Positions 25,982-35,753 of a stretch of 51,555 nt of DNA are shown in pieces. The translations under genes were made by a program, and so were the position numbers. The notes beneath the pieces are model-generated. The model was not told the DNA's origin and did no database searches. It saw nothing but the letters and a program-made list of their open reading frames with translations. The DNA lies in assembly GCA_945864585.1 (NCBI GenBank), contig CAMBCF010000022.1, positions 1 through 51,555 of the forward strand, written 5' to 3'. The stretch comes from Bordetella parapertussis. Its GTDB lineage: Bacteria; Pseudomonadota; Gammaproteobacteria; Burkholderiales; SG8-41. The stretch's first letter is position 1. The number at the start of each line of letters is the position of its first letter.

Positions 25982-28321
25982 GTGAACATTCCCCTGCGTA
26001 AATCTCCGCTCGCTTTTGCGCTGTTGTGCGCGCTGCCCGCGGCCGCGTGGGCGACGAGCGCCATGGCCGCTACGCCGGGCGCCACAGGCATTACGTTGCG
26101 CATGCAAACAGCGCTCGCGGGTGTGCCTGGCAGTGAAACCGAAACGCCGTCGCCGATTTACATGGAGGCCGACCGCATGCAGGGCCACAGCGATCGCGAA
26201 ACCGAGGCGCTCGGCACGGTACGGGCGCGGTCACGTGGTCGTGCTTTTTCCGCCGACTGGATGCGTTTTGACCGGCGCTACAACGAACTTACCGCCATTG
26301 GTAATGTTCATTTCGAGCAAGCCGCGTACGTGGTTGAGGGCCTGCGTCTGCGCTACGACCTCGATACCGAAAAAGGCGTGATGGAGCGCGCGCGCTTTTA
26401 CCTGAGTCCGCGTACCACCGGCAATGTGCCGATCGCGGGCAGTGCGGAGAAAACCGCACGTGCATTCGACGGACGCGGCGTGGCGGAGCGCATTTTGTTC
26501 GAGGGGCCAGGGCAGTTTCGCGCGGAGCAGGCGAGCTTTACCACTTGCGAGCCGGGCGATGATTCGTGGTTTATTCGTTCGAAGGATTTGCGGATTAATC
26601 AGGATCAGGGTATCGGTGTTGCGCGCAACGCCACGGTGGATTTCAAAAATACACCCATTTTTTATGCCCCTTATTTTTCATTTCCACTGCATCAGGAACG
26701 CAAATCGGGATTTCTTGCGCCGCACTATGGCAGCAGCAGCACCAGCGGCATTGAAATCAGCGTGCCGTATTACTGGAACATCGCGCCCAACTACGATTTG
26801 CTGCTGACGCCGCGCGCATTATCCAAGCGCGGCCTGCAATTGCGCGGCGAGTTTCGCTATCTGCAGCCGGATTATCGCGGCGAAATCAACTACGAAACAT
26901 TGCCCAATGACCATGCGTTTGATGCTACGCGGCAGTTATTTGCATTAAAGCACACGCACCAGCTGTGGAACAACTGGGTCGGTGCGCTGGATGTCAACAA
27001 AGTATCCGACAGCAAGTACTTCACCGACTTGTCGACCAAGGTGGCGTTGACCTCGCAAACCTATTTGTCGCGTCAAGGCTCGCTGTCGCGCGGCGGCGCC
27101 TGGGGCAATGGCGGCAACTATGCGTTAAACGGGCTGGTACAGAACTGGCAAACGCTGCAAACCGATCCGCTGGCGCCGCTGACGCCGCCGTATTCGCGCC
27201 GCCCGCAACTGAGTTTTACCGCGCAAAACAGCAATACGCTGCGCGGCGACTTCGATGTGCATGCCAGCTACGTTGATTTTGATCATCCGACGCTGGTGCG
27301 CGGCAGGCGCGTGATGGCGTATCCGAACCTGACCTATCCGTGGCAAAACGCGGCCGCTTATGTCACGCCGAAAATCGGCTTGCACATGACGCGCTATTTT
27401 ATTGATCAAACCACTTCCACACTGCCCGATGCGACACGTGTGATGCCCACGTTCACCACTGCAGCGGGGCTGACGTTTGAGCGCAACACCACTATTTTCG
27501 GCAATGCGTACTCGCAGACACTGGAGCCCAAAGCCTACTATGTGTATATCCCGTATCGCGATCAAAGCCGCTTGCCCAACTTTGAAAGCGGTGTGCAGGA
27601 TGTCAACTTCGCAACGATTTTTACCGAAAATCAGTTCAGCGGCAACGACCGCATCAACGACGCCAATCAGCTGACGCTGGGGGCGAATTCGCGTCTGATC
27701 AATCCGCAAACCGGCGTCGAAGTGTTGCGCGCGGGGCTTGCGCAGCGCTATTATTTCCACTCGCAGCATGTAACTGTGCCGGGCGTGGCGCCGCGCAGCA
27801 ATCAGAGTTTGCGCTCCGATTTGTTGATGGCGTTAAGCGGCAGCGTCGCGCCGCGCCTTACCATGGATCTCGGCTGGCAGTACAATACCGACAACCGCCA
27901 GACGCAGCGCAGCAGTATAGCCGCGCGTTATCAGCCACAGCAAGGTAAACTGCTCAACTTGGCTTACCGCCAGAACGTAAACGCCTCGATCCGGCAGTGG
28001 GATGCATCCGGCCAATGGCCCATCGCCGGCAACTGGAAAGCCGTCGGCCGCTGGAATTATTCGGTGCAGGATCGGCGCATGCTCGAAGGCGTGGCGGGGA
28101 TGGAATATGATGGCGGTTGTTTTGTGTTCCGCGTGGTGGCGCACCGGCTGTCGACTACCACCAGTGCCGCCAATACCTCGATTTTCCTGGAACTTGAATT
28201 GAACGGCGTGGCGCGTGTTGGGTCGAACTCGCTGGATTTGTTGCGGCGTAATGTATCCGGCTACACCCGTCACGACCCCTATGCCACACGGCCCAACGAA
28301 TATTTTGTGCCCGAACGGTAG
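25982..28321 (+). CDS. lptD: LPS-assembly protein LptD
   Basis: Outer-membrane beta-barrel that, with LptE, inserts lipopolysaccharide in the outer leaflet. The 779-residue product has a signal peptide ending near MAA (about residue 30), an OstA-like periplasmic domain (PIYMEADRMQGHSDRETEAL), then the barrel with YFSFPLHQERKSGFLAPHYG and WNIAPNYDLLLTPR, the most conserved LptD stretches. Only two cysteines remain in the mature protein, C189 and C713, instead of the four of E. coli; they correspond to one of the inter-domain disulfides. GTG 25982 is the start. surA, its chaperone, follows, so folding partner and substrate are in one operon. Confidence 0.95.
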   Translation: MNIPLRKSPLAFALLCALPAAAWATSAMAATPGATGITLRMQTALAGVPGSETETPSPIYMEADRMQGHSDRETEALGTVRARSRGRAFSADWMRFDRRYNELTAIGNVHFEQAAYVVEGLRLRYDLDTEKGVMERARFYLSPRTTGNVPIAGSAEKTARAFDGRGVAERILFEGPGQFRAEQASFTTCEPGDDSWFIRSKDLRINQDQGIGVARNATVDFKNTPIFYAPYFSFPLHQERKSGFLAPHYGSSSTSGIEISVPYYWNIAPNYDLLLTPRALSKRGLQLRGEFRYLQPDYRGEINYETLPNDHAFDATRQLFALKHTHQLWNNWVGALDVNKVSDSKYFTDLSTKVALTSQTYLSRQGSLSRGGAWGNGGNYALNGLVQNWQTLQTDPLAPLTPPYSRRPQLSFTAQNSNTLRGDFDVHASYVDFDHPTLVRGRRVMAYPNLTYPWQNAAAYVTPKIGLHMTRYFIDQTTSTLPDATRVMPTFTTAAGLTFERNTTIFGNAYSQTLEPKAYYVYIPYRDQSRLPNFESGVQDVNFATIFTENQFSGNDRINDANQLTLGANSRLINPQTGVEVLRAGLAQRYYFHSQHVTVPGVAPRSNQSLRSDLLMALSGSVAPRLTMDLGWQYNTDNRQTQRSSIAARYQPQQGKLLNLAYRQNVNASIRQWDASGQWPIAGNWKAVGRWNYSVQDRRMLEGVAGMEYDGGCFVFRVVAHRLSTTTSAANTSIFLELELNGVARVGSNSLDLLRRNVSGYTRHDPYATRPNEYFVPER

Positions 28322-28365
28322 CTTTTTATTCGCGTAAACCGGCAATCGCCGAATGGTATAAGCAT

Positions 28366-29688
28366 ATGTTTGTATTGAATAATATTTGCCGGCACTTAAC
28401 CGTGCTGGCGCTGCTACTGGCGCCAGCCGCCGCCCAGCCTCAGCCTCAGGCAAAACCCCGTACCATTATCACCCTTGATCGCATCGTCGCCGTGGTCAAC
28501 GACGAAGTGATTACGCACAATCAGCTGTACGAGCGCGTGCGCCGCGCCACCGAACAACTGGCGCGCCAGGGCACTCCCGCGCCCACGCGCCAGGAACTTG
28601 AGCGGCAGATGCTCGAACGCATGATCATCGACCGTGTGCTGATGCAAGTGGCCAGGGAGAACGGCTTGCGTGTGGACGACGTGGAGCTGGATCGCGCCAT
28701 CGATCGCATCGCGCAGGAAAACAAAATGGTCACTGCGCAGCTGCGCATGGCGCTGGAGAAAGATGGCGTACCATTTGCCAAGTTTCGCGAGGATATTCGC
28801 GGCGAAATCATCACCGCGCGCCTGCGCGAACGCGAGATCACCGACAAGGTCGTGATCACCGAAAGCGAAATCGACAATCTGCTCGCCGCTCCGCAGCAAA
28901 GTGGCGGTAACGACGAATACAACGTTTCGCACATTCTGGTGCGGGTGCCGGAGAATTCAGGTCCGGAGCAAATCCGCGCGCGCCAGACGCGTGCCGAGCA
29001 AGCGCTGTCGCAATTAAAATCCGGTGTGGATTTTCGCCAGGTTGCGGCGGCGTTCTCCGAAGCGCCCGATGCGCTGCAAGGCGGGGCCATGGGCTGGCGC
29101 GACGGCGCACGGCTGCCCACGCTGTTTGCGGATGCGCTGGTTGGCTTGAAACCCAGCGAATTGAGCGGTCTTCTGCGCAGCCCCAATGGGTTTCATATCC
29201 TCAGGCTCAATGAGCGTCGCGGCGGCGGCCAGCCGGTGGTAATCGTGCAGCAGACCCGCGCGCGCCACATCCTGATCAAGGTCAGCGAAGTGGTGTCCGA
29301 AGCCGACGCCCGCAACCGCATGCGCACGTTGAAGGAACGCCTCGACAACAAAGGGGATTTCGCGCAACTGGCGCGCGCCAATTCCGAAGACACCAGCGCA
29401 GCCAAGGGCGGCGATTTGGGCTGGCTGTCGGCGGGTGACACCGTGCCGGAATTCGAGCGTGCGATGGACGCACTGACGCCGGGCGCGCTGAGTGAACCGG
29501 TGCGTTCGCCGTTTGGCTGGCATTTGATACAAGTGCTCGAACGCCGCTCGTCCGACATGAGCAAAGAGCAGCGCCGCCTCACCGCACGGCAAACCCTGCG
29601 CGAGCGCAAAGGCGAAGAAGCGTTTCAGGACTGGGTGCGTCAGACGCGCGACCGCGCGTATGTTGAAATCCGGCTGGACGAGCGCTAG
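28366..29688 (+). CDS. surA: Periplasmic chaperone / peptidyl-prolyl isomerase SurA
   Basis: Chaperone for outer-membrane barrels such as LptD. The 440-residue protein has a signal peptide ending PAAAQ, an N-terminal chaperone domain (TLDRIVAVVNDEVITHNQL), and two parvulin domains: first NVSHILVRVPE to GFHILRLNER, second RARHILIKVSEVV to FGWHLIQVLERR. The start is 44 nt after the lptD stop, in the same direction, and pdxA follows 15 nt on. Confidence 0.95.
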   Translation: MFVLNNICRHLTVLALLLAPAAAQPQPQAKPRTIITLDRIVAVVNDEVITHNQLYERVRRATEQLARQGTPAPTRQELERQMLERMIIDRVLMQVARENGLRVDDVELDRAIDRIAQENKMVTAQLRMALEKDGVPFAKFREDIRGEIITARLREREITDKVVITESEIDNLLAAPQQSGGNDEYNVSHILVRVPENSGPEQIRARQTRAEQALSQLKSGVDFRQVAAAFSEAPDALQGGAMGWRDGARLPTLFADALVGLKPSELSGLLRSPNGFHILRLNERRGGGQPVVIVQQTRARHILIKVSEVVSEADARNRMRTLKERLDNKGDFAQLARANSEDTSAAKGGDLGWLSAGDTVPEFERAMDALTPGALSEPVRSPFGWHLIQVLERRSSDMSKEQRRLTARQTLRERKGEEAFQDWVRQTRDRAYVEIRLDER

Positions 29689-29703
29689 GCGCAGGGGCTA
29701 GCG

Positions 29704-30699
29704 GTGAATAAACCCGCCATCGTCAGCATGCCGCGCCTGCCGACGATAGCCGTGACTGCCGGCGAACCGGCCGGCGTCGGGCCGGAAATCTGCGCGGCAT
29801 TGCGGGACGCGGCGCTGCCGGCGCGCGTAGTGGTCATCGCCGACCGCACGCTGTTGCGCGCGCGTACCGGTTTTGCATGGCCTGATTTCCAGGGCGGCTG
29901 CAGTGGTGCGACGGGCGGTGTGAGTGTATTGCACGTAGCGCTGAGCGCTCCCGCCATCGCCGGAAAACTGGATGCCGCCAATAGCCACTACGTGCTGCGC
30001 ACCCTGGCTGTGGCGTGCGACGGCTGCAGCGATGGCCTGTTCGATGCCATGACCACTGCGCCGGTGCATAAGGGCGTGATCAACGACGCCGGTGTTGCAT
30101 TTACCGGCCACACCGAGTTTCTCGCCGAGCGCACCCGCACGCCGCAGGTGGTGATGATGCTGGCGGGCGGCGGTCTGCGGGTGGCGCTTGCCACCACACA
30201 CTTGGCGCTGAAAGACGTTGCAGCGCACATCACGCGTGAGCGTCTTACGCAAACGCTGCGCGTGCTGCACCACGATTTGCGGCGGTATTTCGGTATCGCT
30301 GCGCCGCGCATCGCGGTGGCGGGCTTGAATCCGCACGCCGGCGAATCGGGCCACCTCGGACGCGAAGAAATCGAAGTCATCGCACCGGTCATTCACGCGC
30401 TGCGCGGCGAAGGGATGAATCTGTCGGACCCCTTGCCGGCCGACACCTTGTTCAACCCCGATCGCTTAAGGCATTACGACGCGGTGCTGGCGATGTATCA
30501 CGATCAAGGCTTGCCGGTGCTTAAATATGCAAGCTTCGGCGCGGGCGTAAATGTAACCTTGGGGCTGCCGATTATTCGCACTTCGGTCGATCACGGCACG
30601 GCTTTGGATATCGCGGGCAGCGGTAAGGCGCATGCCGGCAGCTTGATTGCGGCGGTGAAGCTCGCCATCGAATTGGCAAACGCACGCACCCACGCATAG
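29704..30699 (+). CDS. pdxA: 4-hydroxythreonine-4-phosphate dehydrogenase
   Basis: NAD-dependent step of the DXP-dependent pyridoxal phosphate pathway. The 331-residue product has TIAVTAGEPAGVGPEICAA, MTTAPVHKGVINDAGVAFTG with HTEFLAE (zinc ligand His), LNPHAGESGHLGREE and MYHDQGLPVLKY. It starts with GTG 29704; an internal ATG at 29728 also leaves the conserved core. The order surA-pdxA-rsmA is conserved in many proteobacteria. Confidence 0.95.
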   Translation: MNKPAIVSMPRLPTIAVTAGEPAGVGPEICAALRDAALPARVVVIADRTLLRARTGFAWPDFQGGCSGATGGVSVLHVALSAPAIAGKLDAANSHYVLRTLAVACDGCSDGLFDAMTTAPVHKGVINDAGVAFTGHTEFLAERTRTPQVVMMLAGGGLRVALATTHLALKDVAAHITRERLTQTLRVLHHDLRRYFGIAAPRIAVAGLNPHAGESGHLGREEIEVIAPVIHALRGEGMNLSDPLPADTLFNPDRLRHYDAVLAMYHDQGLPVLKYASFGAGVNVTLGLPIIRTSVDHGTALDIAGSGKAHAGSLIAAVKLAIELANARTHA

Positions 30700-30701
30700 G
30701 C

Positions 30702-31523
30702 ATGCGTCACCAACCGCGCAAACGCTTCGGACAAAATTTTCTTCAAAAACAAGAAGTTATAAACGATATCCTGCATGTCATCGGCCCCCAACCCGACGAC
30801 TTGATGGTGGAAATTGGCCCCGGCCTGGGCGCACTCACCGCACCGCTGGCGCGGGCGCTAAAACAATTGCACGTGATCGAACTCGATCGTGATCTGGTCA
30901 AAACCCTGCGCGAAAAACATCTCGACAGTAACCTGGTGATCCACGAAGGCGACGCGCTGAAATTTGATTTTGCCGCGCTCGGCGGGGGCTTGCGTGCGCA
31001 TTTGCGTGTGGTTGGCAACCTGCCCTACAACATTTCAACGCCGCTGCTGTTTCACCTCGCTGCACAAATCGGCTGCGTGCGTGATATCCACGTCATGCTG
31101 CAAAAAGAAGTGGTGGAGCGCATGGTTGCGGCGCCGGAAACGTCCGCCTATGGGCGCCTTTCCGTCGCGTTGCAGTACCGTTTCGACATGGAAAAAGTGC
31201 TGGATGTAGGCCCCGACGCCTTTTATCCGCAACCGAAGGTAGAGTCGGCATTCGTGCGCATGCTGCCGCGCGCGAATCGTGAGCCCGAAGCGCAGGACGA
31301 AGCGCTGTTCGCACGCATTGTAACGACCGCGTTCTCGCAGCGACGCAAAACCCTGCGCAATACGCTGCGTAATATTTTAGCGACCGCCGACTATGAAGCG
31401 CTGGGCGTCGACCCCGGCGCGCGGGCGGAGACGCTGGCGGTCAGTGATTTTGTGCGAATTGCGAATAGGGTTGTAAAAAAACAAAAATCTTCGCCACAGA
31501 TTTCACAGATGAATACAGATTAA
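30702..31523 (+). CDS. rsmA: 16S rRNA dimethyladenosine transferase RsmA (KsgA)
   Basis: SAM-dependent dimethylation of A1518 and A1519 in 16S rRNA, a late step of 30S maturation. The 273-residue product starts RKRFGQNFLQKQEVINDI and has VEIGPGLGALTAPLA (SAM), NLPYNISTPLLFHL (catalytic) and AFSQRRKTLRNTLRN. The last nine residues (PQISQMNTD) and the stop codon are encoded by the left arm of an inverted repeat at 31493-31524, so the native C-terminus has been replaced. The family tail is variable, so activity is probably unaffected. Confidence 0.95.
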   Translation: MRHQPRKRFGQNFLQKQEVINDILHVIGPQPDDLMVEIGPGLGALTAPLARALKQLHVIELDRDLVKTLREKHLDSNLVIHEGDALKFDFAALGGGLRAHLRVVGNLPYNISTPLLFHLAAQIGCVRDIHVMLQKEVVERMVAAPETSAYGRLSVALQYRFDMEKVLDVGPDAFYPQPKVESAFVRMLPRANREPEAQDEALFARIVTTAFSQRRKTLRNTLRNILATADYEALGVDPGARAETLAVSDFVRIANRVVKKQKSSPQISQMNTD

Positions 31524-31566
31524 ATTCGCACGGGTTTAATCTGTGTTCATCTGTGAAATCTGTGGC
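31493..31566. repeat. Inverted pair of ATCTGTG-type 10-bp repeats between rsmA and gloA
   Basis: Arms of 32 bp at 31493-31524 and 31535-31566 match at 31 of 32 positions across a 10-bp centre; each arm has three 10-bp units. The left arm is inside the 3' end of rsmA. As RNA it would form a very stable hairpin between two convergent genes, so it could act as a terminator or a 3'-end protector, though no T-run follows on the plus strand. Confidence 0.9.
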
Positions 31567-31577
31567 AAAAAATGCTT

Positions 31578-31967
31578 TTACGCTGTTTTCCTCTGCACAA
31601 ACTCGATCTTGTAGCCATCCGGGTCTTCAACAAACGCGATCACCGTGGTGCCGTGTTTCATCGGCCCCGGTTCGCGCGTGACTTTGCCGCCGCGCGTTTT
31701 GACTTCTGCGCAGGTTTTGTAGGCGTCATCCACCTCTATCGCGACGTGGCCGTAACCGTTGCCCATGTCGTAGGCTTTGGTGTCCCAGTTGTAGGTCAAC
31801 TCCAGTACCGACGTTTTTGATTCGTCGTCGTAACCGACAAAGGTGTTGGTGAAGCGCCCCGACGGGTATTCGGATTGGCGCAGCAGCTTCATGCCGAGCA
31901 CCTGGGTATAAAAATCAATCGAGCGTTGCAGGTCGCCGACGCGGATCATGGTGTGCAGCATTCTCAT
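31578..31967 (-). CDS. gloA: Lactoylglutathione lyase (glyoxalase I)
   Basis: Converts the methylglyoxal-glutathione hemithioacetal to S-lactoylglutathione. The 129-residue product has [57 protein letters not shown] and [17 protein letters not shown]; the metal ligands His5, Glu56-region, His74-region and Glu122-region are those of the nickel-type enzyme. It may be read with the rubredoxin gene 14 nt upstream on the same strand. Confidence 0.96.
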   Translation of the reverse strand: MRMLHTMIRVGDLQRSIDFYTQVLGMKLLRQSEYPSGRFTNTFVGYDDESKTSVLELTYNWDTKAYDMGNGYGHVAIEVDDAYKTCAEVKTRGGKVTREPGPMKHGTTVIAFVEDPDGYKIEFVQRKTA

Positions 31968-31981
31968 TTGCGGTTCTCCGG

Positions 31982-32167
31982 TTAAATTTGTACCATTTCG
32001 AAATCATCCTTGCGCGCGCCGCATTCGGGGCAGGTCCAGTTGATAGGCACATCCTCCCATGGGGTGCCGGGCGCGATGCCTTCATCAGGGATGCCGGCTG
32101 CTTCGCTGTAAATGAATCCGCAGATAAGGCACATCCACGATTTATATTGCGCTGCCGGGTCAGTCAT
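31982..32167 (-). CDS. rubA: Rubredoxin
   Basis: Small one-iron electron carrier, 61 residues. The four ligands are in [15 protein letters not shown] and [17 protein letters not shown] (CxxC twice). The PxxxYKxWxCxxCGxxY opening and DVPxxWxCPxCGAxKxxFE ending are complete. It is divergent from thiD, an arrangement I know from other betaproteobacteria; its partner reductase is not in the window. Confidence 0.95.
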   Translation of the reverse strand: MTDPAAQYKSWMCLICGFIYSEAAGIPDEGIAPGTPWEDVPINWTCPECGARKDDFEMVQI

Positions 32168-32269
32168 AAGAAATAGGGATAGAGGGTTGGTGATGGAAAA
32201 GCGTTAGAATCAGATTTTAAACGATCTGGCGCGGACTGACTCAACACGCGCCACTGCCGCAAATTCAGA

Positions 32270-33118
32270 ATGTCCGAAACTCCGCCCATTGTGCTTATCT
32301 TTTCCGCCACCGATCCCACCGGCGGCGCCGGCATGCAGGCCGATATTCTGACGCTCGCCAGCATGGGTTGCCATCCGCTGTCGGTGGTGACGGCGATCAC
32401 GGTGCAGGACACCATGGGTGTGGAAGATATATTTGCCATCGACGCCGACTGGATTGTCGATCAGGCGCGCTGCGTGCTCGCAGATATGCCGGTGGCGGCG
32501 TTCAAAATCGGCGTCATGGGCAGCGTGGACAATATCTCTGCCATCGCCGAAGTGGTGTCGGATTACCCCGATATTCCGTTGATCCTCGACCCGGTGCTGG
32601 CTTCCGGCCGCGGCGATGAACTCGCCAACGACGACATGCTGATCGCGATGCGCGAATTGCTGATTCCGCAGACCACCATTATCACGCCCAACAGCCTTGA
32701 AGCACGGCGCCTCGCGCTCGATGACCGCGACGACGAGGACGATCCGGGCCTGATCGAATGCGCTAAACGCATCATCGCCTGCGGCTGTGAATACGTGCTG
32801 ATCACCGGCACCCATGAAAACACGCAGCAGGTGGTCAATACCTTGTATGGCGAAGCCGGCGTGGTGAGCAGTGAATCGTGGCCGCGCTTGCCCGGACAGT
32901 TTCATGGCTCGGGTTGCACGCTGGCCTCCGCTATCGCCGCCACCATCGCCAATGGCCTGCCCATGACCGAGGCGGTGAAAGACGCACAGGAATACACCTG
33001 GCAGACGCTCAAGTCCGCGTTTCGCGCGGGCATGGGCCAGCACATTCCCGACCGCTTGTTCTGGGCGCGCGAGGAAGAACACGATGCCGCCGCGGAAGCC
33101 GGCAAGCCGGCATCATGA
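32270..33118 (+). CDS. thiD: Hydroxymethylpyrimidine / phosphomethylpyrimidine kinase
   Basis: Two successive phosphorylations that make HMP diphosphate for thiamine synthesis. The 282-residue ribokinase-fold protein has SATDPTGGAGMQADI, AFKIGVMGSVDNI, LDPVLASGRGDEL, TIITPNSLEA and HGSGCTLASAIAA, with the catalytic Cys in the last. The usual GxDPSGGAG is DPTGGAG here. It overlaps thiE (ATGA). I see no TPP riboswitch in the 102 bp upstream. Confidence 0.95.
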   Translation: MSETPPIVLIFSATDPTGGAGMQADILTLASMGCHPLSVVTAITVQDTMGVEDIFAIDADWIVDQARCVLADMPVAAFKIGVMGSVDNISAIAEVVSDYPDIPLILDPVLASGRGDELANDDMLIAMRELLIPQTTIITPNSLEARRLALDDRDDEDDPGLIECAKRIIACGCEYVLITGTHENTQQVVNTLYGEAGVVSSESWPRLPGQFHGSGCTLASAIAATIANGLPMTEAVKDAQEYTWQTLKSAFRAGMGQHIPDRLFWAREEEHDAAAEAGKPAS

Positions 33119-33771
33119 ACCCTTTGCACGCCCTGCACGGGCTTTACGCGGTAACCCCGGACGATGACGACAGCGCCCGGCTGGCGGGCCGCGTGCGTGC
33201 GGCGCTGGAAGGCGGCGTGCGCCTTGTGCAGTACCGCAACAAAACCGCCGACGCCGCATTGCGCCGCTATCAGGCGTCAGCGTTGTACGGGCTGTGCCAG
33301 GCGCACGGCGCAGCGTTAATTGTGAATGACGATCTCGAACTTGCGCTGGCGATTGACGCGCATGGCCTGCATCTGGGCGGCGAAGATGGCTCGATCGCCG
33401 CCGCGCGCGCGCGCCTGGGACCGCGCAAGTTGCTGGGAGCCTCGTGTTACCGCAGCCTGGATAACGCTGAACGCGCCCTTGCCGAAGGCGCGGATCACAT
33501 CGCGTTTGGCAGTTTTTTTGTTTCTACCGTAAAGCCGGGCGCGGTGCGTTCGACGCCTTCGATACTGACCGAAGCCAAACGGAAATTTGGCGTGCCGGTG
33601 GTGGCTATCGGGGGCATTACGCATGACAATGCACCCTTGGTTATCAGCGCTGGTGCGGACAGTATTGCGGTGATTACAGCGCTGTTCAACGCGCCCGACA
33701 TCGCGCATGCAGCGCGTGAATTCAACGCGCTGTTTGAGACTCGCCATGAAACAAAGCCAAAAATTATTTAA
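33115..33771 (+). CDS. thiE: Thiamine-phosphate synthase
   Basis: Joins HMP diphosphate and thiazole phosphate. The 218-residue TIM-barrel protein has [74 protein letters not shown] and [16 protein letters not shown] 33115 overlaps the thiD stop by 4 nt and the 3' end overlaps hemL by 26 nt, so the three genes are tightly coupled. Confidence 0.95.
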   Translation: MNPLHALHGLYAVTPDDDDSARLAGRVRAALEGGVRLVQYRNKTADAALRRYQASALYGLCQAHGAALIVNDDLELALAIDAHGLHLGGEDGSIAAARARLGPRKLLGASCYRSLDNAERALAEGADHIAFGSFFVSTVKPGAVRSTPSILTEAKRKFGVPVVAIGGITHDNAPLVISAGADSIAVITALFNAPDIAHAAREFNALFETRHETKPKII

Positions 33772-35023
33772 CCACGCACAACTGCTGATTCCCGGCGGGG
33801 TGAATTCACCGGTACGCGCGTTTCGCTCGGTAGGTGGCACGCCGCTGTTTATCCAGCGCGGACGCGGTGCGCAAATTTGGGACGCCGACGGCAACGTGTA
33901 CGTCGATTATGTGGGTTCCTGGGGGCCGCTGATCGCCGGCCACGCGCATCCGGAGGTGATCAAAGCCGTGCAGCAAATGGCTGAACGCGGCTTGTCGTTT
34001 GGCGCGCCGACCGAAGCCGAACTCGAAATGGCGAGCTTGCTGGTCAAACGGGTGCCGTCACTGGAAATGGTGCGTCTGGTGAGTTCGGGCACCGAGGCCA
34101 CAATGAGTGCAATACGCGTGGCGCGCGGCTTCACCGGACGCTCGAAAATTGTGAAATTCGAGGGCTGTTACCACGGGCATGCCGATGCGCTGCTGGTGAA
34201 AGCAGGCTCGGGCGCGCTCACCCTCGGCCAGCCTTCTTCGGCTGGCGTGCCGCCGGAAACGGCTGCGCACACGCTGGTGCTGGATTTTAATGATGAGGCT
34301 ACGCTCGCCGCCGCGTTCGCGCGCGAGGGCGACGAAATCGCCGCAGTGATTGTCGAGCCGGTGGTGGGCAACGCCAATTTGATTGCGCCCAAGCCTGGTT
34401 TTCTGCAATTGCTGCGCGCGTTGTGCAGCCAGCACGGCACGTTGCTGATTTTCGACGAAGTGATGACGGGATTCAGAGTGGCGTTGGGTGGCGCGCAAGC
34501 GCTGTATGGCATCAAACCCGATATGACCACGCTCGGCAAAGTGATCGGTGGCGGCATGCCGCTCGGCGCGTTCGGCGGGCGGCGCGATATCATGCAATGC
34601 GTGGCGCCGTTGGGACCGGTGTATCAGGCCGGTACCTTGTCAGGTAATCCGGTGGCGGTGGCAGCCGGGCTTGCGACCTTGCGCATTGTGCAAACCCCCG
34701 GCTTTTACGACAAACTCTCTGCTACCGCTTTTGCATTGTGCAAGGGGCTAAGCGAAGCCGCTGCCGCACATCAAATCGCTTTTTCCGCACAGCACGTGGG
34801 CGGCATGTTTGGCATGTATTTTCGCGCGTCGCCGCCGCAGACTTACGCCGAAGTGATGGCATGCGACAAACAGCGCTTCAACCAGTTTTTTCACAGCATG
34901 CTGGCGGAAGGCGTGTATCTCGCACCGTCGGCTTATGAAGCGGGTTTTGTGTCCTCTGCACACACCACGGCGGATATCAGCAAAACCGTGGCGGCAGCAG
35001 ATAAGGCGTTTGCTGCGCTATAA
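33746..35023 (+). CDS. hemL: Glutamate-1-semialdehyde 2,1-aminomutase
   Basis: PLP enzyme that makes 5-aminolevulinate in the C5 tetrapyrrole pathway, consistent with hemB nearby. The 425-residue product has [87 protein letters not shown] and [17 protein letters not shown] with the PLP lysine. ATG 33746 ([12 protein letters not shown]) is the conserved start; the longer frame lies inside thiE. Confidence 0.96.
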   Translation: MKQSQKLFNHAQLLIPGGVNSPVRAFRSVGGTPLFIQRGRGAQIWDADGNVYVDYVGSWGPLIAGHAHPEVIKAVQQMAERGLSFGAPTEAELEMASLLVKRVPSLEMVRLVSSGTEATMSAIRVARGFTGRSKIVKFEGCYHGHADALLVKAGSGALTLGQPSSAGVPPETAAHTLVLDFNDEATLAAAFAREGDEIAAVIVEPVVGNANLIAPKPGFLQLLRALCSQHGTLLIFDEVMTGFRVALGGAQALYGIKPDMTTLGKVIGGGMPLGAFGGRRDIMQCVAPLGPVYQAGTLSGNPVAVAAGLATLRIVQTPGFYDKLSATAFALCKGLSEAAAAHQIAFSAQHVGGMFGMYFRASPPQTYAEVMACDKQRFNQFFHSMLAEGVYLAPSAYEAGFVSSAHTTADISKTVAAADKAFAAL

Positions 35024-35025
35024 AC

Positions 35026-35658
35026 TTAGCGCAGCCCGGCGATGTATTCCGAAACCGCAGCAGTCTCGCGATCCGAAAGTTTTCCCGCCACCGTGCGCAT
35101 CATGCCGTTTGGATCATTCTTGCGCTCGCCCGAGCGAAAGGCTTTCAATTGCGCCGCGGTGTATTCGGCATGCTGACCGGCTACCCGCGGATATTGCGCC
35201 GGCAGACCCGCGCCGTTGGGTGAGTGGCACGAGGCGCAAGCGGCCACGCTCTTGGCGGCAATGCCGCCGCGATAAATCAACCGGCCCTGCTTCACGAGTT
35301 CCTCATCACGTGCGGCGCGCGGGCGCGGGGTTTGGCTTGAGTAATAGGCGGCAACATTTTTCATGTCGTCGTCACTCAGGCCGGCAACATTTCCAGCCAT
35401 AATGGGGTTGTTGCGCTCGGCGGGTTTTCCGTCTTTGGGTTTAAAGTTGCTCAGTTGCTTATAGAGGTATTCGGGGTGCTGCCCGGCAAGGCTGGGATTG
35501 ACCGGCAACGGGCTGTTGCCATCCGGGCCGTGGCAGGCGGCGCAAACTTTTCCGGCGATTTCCTGACCCTTGGCGGCGTCGCCCTTGATAACGTATTGCG
35601 CAGGCGCGGTACACGCAAAAAACGCGGTGACAGTCGCCAAAATCAGGCGGAATTTCAT
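35026..35658 (-). CDS. Dihaem cytochrome c4-type protein
   Basis: A 210-residue periplasmic electron carrier of two similar halves. The signal peptide ends at about FACTAPAQ. Haem sites are CAACH (C39, C42, H43) and CASCH (C141, C144, H145), with axial Met candidates M87 and M186/M187. GGAG upstream of ATG 35658 supports this start. Cytochrome c4 usually delivers electrons to cbb3-type oxidases. It is divergent from engB, the common arrangement in betaproteobacteria. Confidence 0.92.
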   Translation of the reverse strand: MKFRLILATVTAFFACTAPAQYVIKGDAAKGQEIAGKVCAACHGPDGNSPLPVNPSLAGQHPEYLYKQLSNFKPKDGKPAERNNPIMAGNVAGLSDDDMKNVAAYYSSQTPRPRAARDEELVKQGRLIYRGGIAAKSVAACASCHSPNGAGLPAQYPRVAGQHAEYTAAQLKAFRSGERKNDPNGMMRTVAGKLSDRETAAVSEYIAGLR

Positions 35659-35753
35659 TTGTGCTCCGGAATAAAGATGCGGGGTAAGGTATCCCTGTAT
35701 TGTATAGTACGCCGCTTGCACCACGCCAGATTCAGGTGCGTTTACAACAACCT

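Noticed and set aside
32168-32269. TPP riboswitch upstream of thiD
   Set aside because: No thi-box core or plausible pairing was seen in the 102-bp gap.
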